This document shows, piece by piece, positions 1-8,500 of a DNA stretch of 64,000 nt. The translations under genes were made by a program, and so were the position numbers. Numbering within the stretch: position 1 is the stretch's first letter; every line of letters starts with the position of its first letter. Source of the DNA: Atriophallophorus winterbourni (Eukaryota > Platyhelminthes > Trematoda > Plagiorchiida > Microphallidae). The notes under the pieces are model-generated. The model ran no database searches, had not been told where the DNA came from, and saw only the letters and a program-made list of their open reading frames with translations. The stretch lies in contig JACCGJ010013598.1 in NCBI GenBank assembly GCA_013407085.1, positions 1 to 64,000 of the forward strand. Direction: 5' to 3'.

Positions 1-70
1 AAATGGAAAGAGAGACGTGAGTAAAAGTAGGGTAGCAGATGTGCACAAAGGCAATGTCATATTCACAACA
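1..70 (-). repeat. 3' LTR fragment of the gypsy element
   Basis: Repeats 3742-3812. It ends at 70 with CAACA (TGTTG in element sense), directly next to the polypurine tract. The remainder of the LTR and the target-site duplicate lie left of the window. Confidence 0.85.
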
Positions 71-80
71 TTCTCCCTGG
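71..80 (-). other. Polypurine tract of the gypsy element
   Basis: In element sense CCAGGGAGAA immediately precedes the LTR TG, the position of the plus-strand primer of LTR retrotransposons. Confidence 0.7.
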
Positions 81-94
81 CCAGAATGTTCTAT

Positions 95-2527
95 CTAGAT
101 TTCTCTGTTCCGCAATACATAAGGCCTGATACGTTGTTGCTGAACCACCAATTCTTGGGCATTTTCGGAAAGCATCCCGGAGTCCAATGTGGCAGTATCC
201 TGGCCAGAACGCTGGTTCCGTGTGGCATGCTCGTCATACAAATGAATTTCATCAGGAGCGTCGGTAGAAAAATCTCCTTTTGGTGCTAACTGGCGTGTAG
301 ACACTGTGTCTTCGCGTCCAGTCGGGAACCGTACATGCGCATACTGAGGGTTGCATTCGATCAGTTGTACTTCGTCTACCAGGGGGTCAAATTTAGATGC
401 TCGGTAATTGCGTTTCATAAGCAAATCTGCGGAATCTGACAACCATAACGGGAGACTTCTATTTGGAGTCGATCGTCTGGTGTATTGAAAGAGGCGCTCA
501 TGTGGGGTCGAATTGGTTGCAGTGCAAAGGAGGGACCTTACGGAGTGTAAAGCATCTAATAAGACGCTCTCCCATCGATCGGTTGATAAGTTTCTCGTTT
601 TCAAGGCCAATGATATGGCTTTCCATAGCGTACCATTCAGTCGTTCGACTTGCCCGTTGCCTTGAGGGTTGTAAGGTGTAGTCCGGCTCGTGGCGATCCC
701 TTTATCAAGCAGAAACTTTTTGAGTTCATCTGACATGAACGCAGAACCACGATCGGAGTGTACATAGGATGGCATTCCGAAGATGGCGAATAGTTGTGAA
801 AAACAATTGATGACAGTTTGCGCTGAGGTGTCTGCACAAGCAAAAGCGAAAGGGAATCGTGAATATTCATCGATCATCGTCAACAGGTAACGGTTGCGAG
901 TAGCTGATGGAAGTGGTCCTTTGAAGTCTATACTCAGTCGTTCAAACGGTTGAGTTGCTTTTATTAAGTTTTGTCTATCTGGTTGGAAGAAACGAGGTTT
1001 GAGTTCGCAGCAAGCGCTACACTTGGAACAAACACTTCGGATTTCGGCGATAGAGAAGGGTAAATTCAATTTTCGAACGAAGTGAATCATGCGAGTTACA
1101 CCTGGATGGCACAATGACTCATGTAATGCGATCAGATCTCGATGAGTTGATAAAGCCCCACAGTAAGCACGAGAAAGCGCGTCAGCTGCAGCATTTTCTA
1201 TCCCTGGACGGTAAATTACATCGAATCGATATGGAGATAGCTCCATTCTCCAACGCAAGATTTTATCATTTTTAACTTTCGTACGTTGCCGATTGTCGTA
1301 CATGAAAGCGACAGAGCGTTGATCGGTGACTAATTTGAAATGATTGCCAAGAAGATAATGCTTCCACTTACGAACTGCTTCTACGACTGCGTGGGCTTCT
1401 TTTTCAACAGAAGAGTGATGTCTTTCAGATGGTGTTAGCGTCCGAGAGAAAAAGGCAACAGGTCTGCCATTTTGATTCAAAGTCGCCGCGATTGCTACAT
1501 CCGAAGCATCAGTTTCCACCGTGAGCGGTACGTTATGATCAATTGTTACTACCACTGCGCTCTCTAGTTCCTTGCACAAGGCCCGAAATGTCTCGACAAC
1601 GTGCTCCGGCAACGGAAAAGTTTTATTGTGGACAAGTGGATGGATTTTATCTGAGAAGTGTGAAATCCATTGAGAATAATAGGCGAACATTCCCACAATT
1701 CTTTGCTGAGCTTTGATGTTGCTAGGCCGTTCTAGGGTTCGAAGCGGTTGTAGTCGATCAGGATCAGGTTTGATTGCCCCCTGTGTTACCTCGTAGCCAA
1801 GCAATCGGATAGTATCCGAGCAGATGATACTCTTGGAATCATTGAATGTTATGTTGTACTTCTTCGATGCGATCAGAAACTTTTCTAAATTACTGTCATG
1901 TTGAGTTTTATCAATACCGCATATGGTAACATTGTCAATGTAAACGAAAATATCTTCTAGTTTCTCGTTTTCTATTATGACATCCATGATACGCTGGAAA
2001 CTGGAAACACCGTTTGTAACACCGAAAGGTATTCGACAAAAATGATATAATTTGCCACAAGCCTCGAAAGCGGTGAACTTTTTGTCATCATTGTGCAGGG
2101 GTATTTGATGATAAGCACTCAGCAGATCTAAAGTACTGAAGTATTTGTACTGTGAAACTTTTTCAATCATTACGTCTATACGTGGAAGAGGATATGCATC
2201 CAGCTGGGTGTACCGATTTATAGTTTGACTGTAGTCGACAACCAGACGTTTCTTATGACGTTCATTCGTCGTGACCAAGACCTGGGCTCTCCACGGAGAG
2301 ACCGACGGTTCGATGATCCCTTCGTTCAAAAGACGCTTGATTTCTGAACGTATGAACTGTTCGTCCGGGACGGAATGTCGTCTGGATTTCGTTGTTATCG
2401 GTTTGCAATTTTTCGAGAGATGATTGAAGAGTATCGGGGGATCAACGTTAGCAGCGGTTAACCCACAAATAGACAGAGGTGGTAGAGCACCTCCAAAAGG
2501 AATTTCCACCTTTTGATGCAACTTCAA
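95..2527 (-). CDS. pol: Gypsy pol: reverse transcriptase, RNase H, integrase
   Basis: An 810-codon open frame. In order: end of protease, RT (PLPRIDVMIEK, STLDLLSAYHQIPL about 131-144), active site YIDN at 196-199 where YIDD is expected, RNase H (TDASD, later VTDQRS), an HHCC zinc region (ESLCHPGVTR ... CSKCSAC), and the integrase core with Asp in SIDFKGP, Asp in HSDRGSAF and Glu in GQVERLNGT. The frame is -1 relative to gag-pro and begins where that ORF stops, so expression would need frameshifting. The first codon is TTG, so an independent start is unlikely. YIDN (codon at 1933-1931) would be expected to damage polymerase activity. Confidence 0.9.
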   Translation of the reverse strand: MKLHQKVEIPFGGALPPLSICGLTAANVDPPILFNHLSKNCKPITTKSRRHSVPDEQFIRSEIKRLLNEGIIEPSVSPWRAQVLVTTNERHKKRLVVDYSQTINRYTQLDAYPLPRIDVMIEKVSQYKYFSTLDLLSAYHQIPLHNDDKKFTAFEACGKLYHFCRIPFGVTNGVSSFQRIMDVIIENEKLEDIFVYIDNVTICGIDKTQHDSNLEKFLIASKKYNITFNDSKSIICSDTIRLLGYEVTQGAIKPDPDRLQPLRTLERPSNIKAQQRIVGMFAYYSQWISHFSDKIHPLVHNKTFPLPEHVVETFRALCKELESAVVVTIDHNVPLTVETDASDVAIAATLNQNGRPVAFFSRTLTPSERHHSSVEKEAHAVVEAVRKWKHYLLGNHFKLVTDQRSVAFMYDNRQRTKVKNDKILRWRMELSPYRFDVIYRPGIENAAADALSRAYCGALSTHRDLIALHESLCHPGVTRMIHFVRKLNLPFSIAEIRSVCSKCSACCELKPRFFQPDRQNLIKATQPFERLSIDFKGPLPSATRNRYLLTMIDEYSRFPFAFACADTSAQTVINCFSQLFAIFGMPSYVHSDRGSAFMSDELKKFLLDKGIATSRTTPYNPQGNGQVERLNGTLWKAISLALKTRNLSTDRWESVLLDALHSVRSLLCTATNSTPHERLFQYTRRSTPNRSLPLWLSDSADLLMKRNYRASKFDPLVDEVQLIECNPQYAHVRFPTGREDTVSTRQLAPKGDFSTDAPDEIHLYDEHATRNQRSGQDTATLDSGMLSENAQELVVQQQRIRPYVLRNREI

Positions 2528-3615
2528 AAGTCATGACCCAAAAGAACATCTGAACATAGATTCTGGAGTGCCGAGAATTTGATGTTGTGATAGATAGAAC
2601 CATTGATTGAGACTGAGAGAAAACAATGACCGTCCGTATAACTGGATAGTGATGTGTTGGCCATTGTTATGAGGTTTTTTGATTTAGTTACTTTGAGAGA
2701 GTTTCCAAGCACAACTGGAGTTGAAATATAGCTTTCGGAACTTCCCGTATCGATCAGAGCCTCGAGCTTTATCCCGTTTATGTACAAAGGAATCACAGCT
2801 TTGGATAAACTTTCCGGAGCTGAGGTTGAAGCAAGAGCTGAGATGGTGGAGTTAATCGCGCTGGGCTTCGTCTTGCGGGAGGACAGGCAAACAGACTGAA
2901 AATGACCCTTTTTGCCACAGGCTTTACAAGTTGCATCACGAGCGGGGCACTTCACACGAGGATGTCGACTGTAGCCACAAAAGAAGCATTTGAGTGTCGA
3001 TACCGCGGCTGTTATCTCCATAGCTTCGGTAGGGTCAGCAACTGAACTGGTGGATTCGGAAGTCGTACCACATGGGATATTATGGTTCTGATAAGTATGC
3101 GATTGTATTTCGGCTAGCTCCAAAGAGCGTGCTTGTTTGAAGGCTGTCTGAAAATCCAACGAACGCCACTCGAGTAAACGTTGTCGCATGCTATTTGATC
3201 GTATGCCAGTGATGAATGCGTCCCGGATAGCATCGTCACGGTATTGTTCGGCTGTCACGGCTGTGAAATTACATTCCTTTGCCAAGGACTTTAGTTTTAA
3301 AGCGAATCGATCGAGAGATTGGTCGCTTTCTTGTTTACAAGTGGCAAGAAGATGGCGTGCAAACACTTCGTTTTGAGGCTGCATGTAGAGATTCTTGAGG
3401 ACAGAGATGGCATCGTTGAAGTTGTCGCACTCAGTTATGTAGTCGTAAACCGCGGCGGAGACAAAGTTGATCAAGTAATTGAGTTTAACTGACTCTTCAG
3501 CATTAACGGCGGCGATGAAGTTCTGAAAGGTTTTATACCAATGATTCCACCGTTTCGCAGCTTCAGGAGAACTGAGGTCAACGTCGAATCGTTCAGGTTG
3601 AAGATGACGTTCCAT
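2524..3615 (-). CDS. gag: Gypsy gag and protease
   Basis: 363 codons from the ATG at 3615-3613. A helical capsid-like region (about 1-180) is followed by two CX2CX4HX4C zinc knuckles (about 210-223 and 230-243) and a retropepsin with active-site DTGS at 289-292. The ORF stops at TGA (2526-2524) directly after the conserved LLGHDF of the protease, where the pol frame opens one base back. Packages element RNA and cleaves the polyprotein in the family. Confidence 0.88.
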   Translation of the reverse strand: MERHLQPERFDVDLSSPEAAKRWNHWYKTFQNFIAAVNAEESVKLNYLINFVSAAVYDYITECDNFNDAISVLKNLYMQPQNEVFARHLLATCKQESDQSLDRFALKLKSLAKECNFTAVTAEQYRDDAIRDAFITGIRSNSMRQRLLEWRSLDFQTAFKQARSLELAEIQSHTYQNHNIPCGTTSESTSSVADPTEAMEITAAVSTLKCFFCGYSRHPRVKCPARDATCKACGKKGHFQSVCLSSRKTKPSAINSTISALASTSAPESLSKAVIPLYINGIKLEALIDTGSSESYISTPVVLGNSLKVTKSKNLITMANTSLSSYTDGHCFLSVSINGSIYHNIKFSALQNLCSDVLLGHDF

Positions 3616-3741
3616 GATCAAGTATTCTTGAAGTGAATAAATTGAAGTATAGTTTTGTCAAGCAGATATAGATTGAAAGCAGAAGTATTCAATACCCGGA
3701 AGTCAGGTTTTATTCACTTCAGAATGACAGTATGAGAGCTA

Positions 3742-3812
3742 AAATGGAAAGAGAGAGACGTGAGTAAAAGTAGGGTAGCAGATGTGCACAAAGGCAATGT
3801 CATATTCCAACA
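3742..3812 (-). repeat. 5' LTR, part shared with 3' LTR
   Basis: Matches 1-70. The LTR continues further left: an element-sense AATAAA lies at 3714-3709. The inner LTR boundary and primer-binding site between 3616 and 3741 could not be fixed because the partner LTR is truncated. Confidence 0.8.
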
Positions 3813-3814
3813 CT

Positions 3815-4390
3815 CCCGCAACCGGTTTGTGGTTGCTTCCTATGCACCAACTAATTGTAGCTCAACTTGAAAAGGATGAGTTTTATGTAAGATTACAAGA
3901 ACTCATTAGACTTGCATCGAGAAGTGACATCGTTGTCTTAGCTGGAGACATGGACGCGCGTCTATCTTTAAACGAGCATTTCGTGGGTGGAAGGTTTGGT
4001 CTCGATTGTCATCTTAATGACAACGGCGAAAGAGCACAGACTACACCTTGCCAGCAATAACTTCCGCCATTCGAAGCGTCTCCATCGGCGGCCTTGTTCA
4101 AATTGACCATATTGCTATCAGCTACTCGTGGCGAGGGAGTGTGCAAGATTGTCGTTCATACTAGTTCAGCTGTATAGAGTTAGATCACGCGTTAGTCTGT
4201 GCTAAGCTCTCGATGCTTTTGGCGGGAAACGTAAAAACGTTGCAAGGCAGTTGAATGTTGCCAGGCTTAATGATCTCCATGTTCTCAGGGAGTTTCAGGC
4301 TAATTTGAGTTTGTATGTTTCTGTAGTTCCCGAACATAGTATTGATTAACAATGGAGTGGGATACAAACCTCTTTGAAAACAGTCCTCGA
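3815..4390 (+). pseudogene. RTE-type LINE endonuclease and linker remnant
   Basis: Broken frames give RFVVASYAPTN, then EKDEFYVRLQELI, DIVVLAGDMDARL, LNDNGERA and QIDHIAISYSWRGSVQDCRS, in the order of an RTE apurinic endonuclease (the GDFNA site reads GDMDA). Downstream linker residues (GGKRKNVARQLNVARLN) continue to about 4390. The LTR element at 1-3812 interrupts its 5' side. Confidence 0.75.
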
Positions 4391-4440
4391 CCGTGCGGCA
4401 CTTTGCCTGGATCAGGCTTGCGATTTCATACTTACACTTC
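4391..4440 (+). repeat. SINE-like repeat S, 3' end
   Basis: GTGCGGCACTTTGCCTGG and ATCAGGCTTG followed by a CATACTTAC tail: the last 50 nt of family S. Confidence 0.75.
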
Positions 4441-5140
4441 GATATCTGATCCCGGGATCCCCAGCCCGGAAAACGGGTTGCGGCGACTTTGGAAAGGTTA
4501 TAATTTTAGGTATTTAGTTCTCTATGCTGTGTGATGGTCTAGTCACCATGAGTTCTACGCTAATTAAGATGTAACGTCGTAAAACAAATCTGTCTCGGAG
4601 GCACAAAATTCGCCAATCGGCTACAAGACATTACCTACTACTAGGCTGAAGCCACGAAAGCAGCAAGCAGTCTAATTAAGGTGGATACATGTTATGACTC
4701 ATGTACCCACTTGTTTAGTAAGGTTGCTCAGCCTAGTTCATGTTCTAATCAAGGAGTGGTCCCCTCAAACCAATTTTACTGCACGATTTCCATACGCACG
4801 TGCTAGCGTCTTAACAATCTCCGTTGTGAAATATCACGCCTTTGTCTAGTTCTACATGTTTGGCGCCTGTTCTACTGATGATAAAGTATCATAAATGCAT
4901 GAAAAACCTGCAGTTGGGTAGTGTGTCAAATTTGATTACGTCTTGGTTGTCATCTTGTCAAATCACATAGACACACATAAAAACAAGTCAGTGTTTTGCT
5001 CAGTTTCGGAATACATTGCATCGCATTTAAGTAGTTGGATTATAGCAACTTTTCACCTATATACTAGTCCTATTTATGATTATGTGAATTAATTCACCTT
5101 TTGGCACATCAATTTAACTCAAACCACTATCGTTTTCCAG
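4441..5140. other. SREBP intron sequence
   Basis: Apart from a short piece at 4470-4500 resembling RTE 3' coding sequence in reverse, nothing is recognised. No bHLH-coding exon is present. Confidence 0.5.
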
Positions 5141-5503
5141 CCCACAGCATTCACTCAGGTCCTATCAAGATTCCAAAAGATTCAAACAATAACCATGCTG
5201 AATACATCCAGGCGCCCGCTCAATCCATCGTTCACCCGGGTCCCGTCTTCCTCAAGAATTCTCCTACTCGAACTCCGAATTATCAACCATCCGCTGCAGG
5301 TGGCTTTTCATCCGTACCCCATCTAGTACAGTCCGACCGTCAAACATTGGATTCTACCCAGATCGATAACGCGGTCAACCCCATTTATGAAAATGGATTC
5401 AATGGTTTGGCTGCACGTACCACTCTATGTATCGCTGCACTCTGTCTGATTGCGATCGATCCCGTGGTTTTATCTGGGAATCGGGACCTGATTCCTGTTT
5501 CAA
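5141..5503 (+). CDS. SREBF: SREBP exon: linker and first transmembrane helix
   Basis: The acceptor is a pyrimidine run ending in CAG at 5140 and the donor is A|GTGAGA at 5503/5504. The exon enters with two bases of a split codon, so a preceding exon exists upstream. It codes a Ser/Pro/Asn-rich linker, then a hydrophobic helix beginning at Leu-Cys (5425-5430) with Asp-Pro at 5458-5463. These positions match the site-2 protease Leu-Cys and the Asn-Pro of mammalian SREBP. It ends with one base of a split Thr codon. Confidence 0.85.
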
Positions 5504-8500
5504 GTGAGACTTGCGTTTTCTATAATCAGAAACCCGATTGTGTTGTCTATCAGCTGGTTTATTATTTTAAAAAATAGCTCCAACTGTTTTACTCCTTTTT
5601 CCAATCACGAGGTCCACTTCTGCCGTGGAACCCTTAGGTCATGCGTAGTTAGTATTGATATCCATTTTCGTAACAACAGTCGATATTAACTTGTCGAGAA
5701 TTTTTGTGTTCGCACTAATGCATTGAGTCTCCCAGTGTATCTCGACAATTCTTTGATTGCTTGAAACGATAGTGAATCGAAGTTGATCTCTTGCAATTTC
5801 GCACAACGTTAGTTAAATCCTTCAAACAATCAACGAAATGCGAGCCTAATATCACTTATGCCATCTGGTCAATCGAGCTGAGAGAAGTTTTATTCTACGT
5901 GTATTATTGTTTTTGTCGCCTTTGTTAACCTTTTCGATCGATGCCGACAATGGATAGAGATCGCAAGCGAGCTCATGCTCCTCATCGTTTCAATTGACTA
6001 AATATCACATTGAAATCGGTAACTACTGTTTGGTCGCTGTACAGTTATTCACAACTGTGCTCGGATGTATGGTATGGTATGAAAGCACAAGCCTGATCCA
6101 GGCAAAGTGCCGCACAGTTAGAAACTGCACGTGGGCTAAGATACTGTCAGGTTGCCAGTCCGAGACAGATATGAGTGGGGAAATCGAAATGGTAATGAGA
6201 CTCCAGCGTGTTTCAGTATGCAGCTCACTACCGTTGGCCAATCAATTTAGCACGATGTTAGCCGCACGGCACAGGAATGCTGCACGATTGCTCGGATGTG
6301 CGATCGTGCAGCACTTTCCTGCTACGCAGCTAGTGCCGTGCTAAATTGAGTTGCCATCGGTAGTGAACTGCATTTGAGTACACGCTGGAGTTCCAAAGGT
6401 TGTCATAGCCGGGGGTGGCAGTGGGGATAAGCTCCCACTGTTTATAAAATGCTCCCATATGGCATGCGTCTCAAATAGCCTCCGACAACCAAGTCCAGCT
6501 TCTGGCCTGCACGAGTGGCTCTCTGAGCCCGGCGGAACTGCTTCTACCAACAGGAGAAGGGGCGAGGGCGAGTGACTGGCGCCTGAAAACCAGTTTGCTT
6601 CGGGCAGATGTAGCTCGTTAGCCTGGGAGGGCATTTCATCTAAGGGAAGGAAAACCCTGATTTTAAACCTCCGCTGCCTTGTGGGATACCCGATCGCGGG
6701 AAAGGCTTCGGGAGAAAACCCTGAGGAAAAACCTGGAACAGAGTCTGGTAGACCACCTCTTTCTGGCAACTCCCTGCTGCCTTGCAGGTCGCACTTGGTT
6801 GTGCAAAAGCTAGAGAAGCTGACTCGAACAAACGCCGAGTGGTGCTGGGGACGCCGCTTTGTACCCAAATTCCCAAGAATCTTCTTTGAAGCCGACTCAT
6901 CCTCCAGGAGGAGATAGTCGCACAAAGTAAAGTACACGCTGGAGTCTCACTGCTATTGTTATTTTCCTCCCCCCTTAACTGTGTAAGCCTGGGCAACCTG
7001 ACAATATCTTAGCCCACGTGCAGTCTCTTACTGTGCGGCACTTTGTTTGGATGAGGCTTGTGATTTCATACATATCCGTAACTCTCTCTCTATCGCCGTT
7101 TTGATTTAACCACGAATATGTGCAGTTGAGCATCCATACGCGATATTGATGCGATGTCTGATGAAATTTCCAACCTCCAATGTATCCTTAACACCATTCC
7201 GTATGACGATAGACTGACGCAATATTCCATATTGATATTCCCTCTTATATTCCTACCTGAGATATGTGTTCGCGAAACTAACTGTTTACACCCATAGCTT
7301 CAATGTGTTTCGTTCATACCAAATCCATTATATGGTTTGCTTGATCGGATCACACGCGAATTCGTTAAATTGGTTTACTGATCACGCGTCATTCAAAATC
7401 CACACTGCTTATTCGTTGTTCTCGCATCGATTGCAGCCAAGGGAACTTCGTCTCGACGTTTGCTGTCTGCACTAAACGGGTTGGGTCACGTTTCCGCGCC
7501 ATTCACAGCTTGGCTTGCGTACTTGATGCAGTGGTTTGTCGCTGTGTTCCTCTGTGTCTGGGCATGCAAGAATCGGACTTTGAAACGATCGCGTTCCATC
7601 AAGCGTCTAGAAACGGAATCACTGCAAGTCACTTGGCGCGATGCCAATGAAGCGATGGCACAGGTTAGCTGTTACAACAATATCCACACTCTTTGTGTTA
7701 ACCCCAATTATGTAATTGGTAGGTCATTTATTATAGAAAATACTTGTTTGTCGAAGAGAAAACAATTTTATTGACTACCACACTATTTCATTCATTTGTT
7801 CTGTCTATTTGCGAATTGGACCTTTGCACCTCCGCAACTTTTTTCACTTAAAAACACTGTTGATGTCAAAACAAATCACTACAATATCAGACGGCAGACT
7901 ATCTTATCTAGTCGCTGATCAGGTGTTTTAGGCGTAGACGTATACGTATGTACATATCCGTGTGTGCATGCATGTATGTACGAACGTACGTACGTTTCCT
8001 TGTATTTATTCATGCATCTTTGTATAAATTTCACTGCATGAATATCCACTTGAATAACAATCTTCATCATATGCTGTTTCTAAACGTCATTTTGCCCCTC
8101 GGAATGTCTGTTTATATAAAGGTCATTTATCCTATTCACATTACGATATTGTTGTTAGAACAAGCTTGCTATTGAGCTTTTGAGGCCAGATCTATCGCCT
8201 ACTAATTTATCAAAAAATTAATTCAGAGCTAAAATATCGAATGTTCTCGAGTAAATTGGTTTGATCAGTTTTTGGTAACGTTCCACTTTTGAGCAGAAAC
8301 TTCGTCATACCAAGAGCGTCAGTACTAATAGAGCTCAGGCTTAAATGGCCTTTAACTGAGAAATCTTGAGTTGTTTGTTCTACATGCGGCACAGGATCGT
8401 ATGACAAGGAGAACAGACACGCAGGGGAACTTGGTATGAAAGTGGTGAACTTTTGGCCCTCGTTTGCTTCGGAAGAACCTACGCAACTCACTATACAAGC

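Larger units (their letters stand above)
1..3812 (-). mobile_element. Ty3/gypsy LTR retrotransposon (left LTR cut by window edge)
   Basis: The element reads on the minus strand: 5' LTR ending at 3812, gag-pro, pol, polypurine tract, then a 3' LTR of which only 1-70 is in the window. The shared LTR ends (1-70 and 3742-3812) differ by one 2-nt GA indel and one 1-nt indel, so the insertion is fairly recent. LTR ends read TGTTG...in element sense. On the right it abuts an RTE endonuclease remnant, its likely target. The ORFs are long but the RT active site is altered. Confidence 0.9.
6058..7078. mobile_element. Three-layer nest of retroposons in SREBP intron
   Basis: A plus-orientation S repeat (6062-6068, 6289-6391, 6932-7075) was hit twice: by a minus-orientation S (6069-6288) with an 11-nt duplication TGCTCGGATGT, and by a 540-nt element X (6392-6931) with a 14-nt duplication GTACACGCTGGAGT. 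Confidence 0.85.

Noticed and set aside
3813..5140. Search for the SREBP bHLH-zip exon
   Set aside because: No basic helix-loop-helix sequence in any frame; the space holds an RTE remnant and a SINE end, so the exon must be upstream.
6341..6937. 198-codon minus-strand ORF
   Set aside because: It spans a SINE and element X across an insertion boundary, so it arose by chance.
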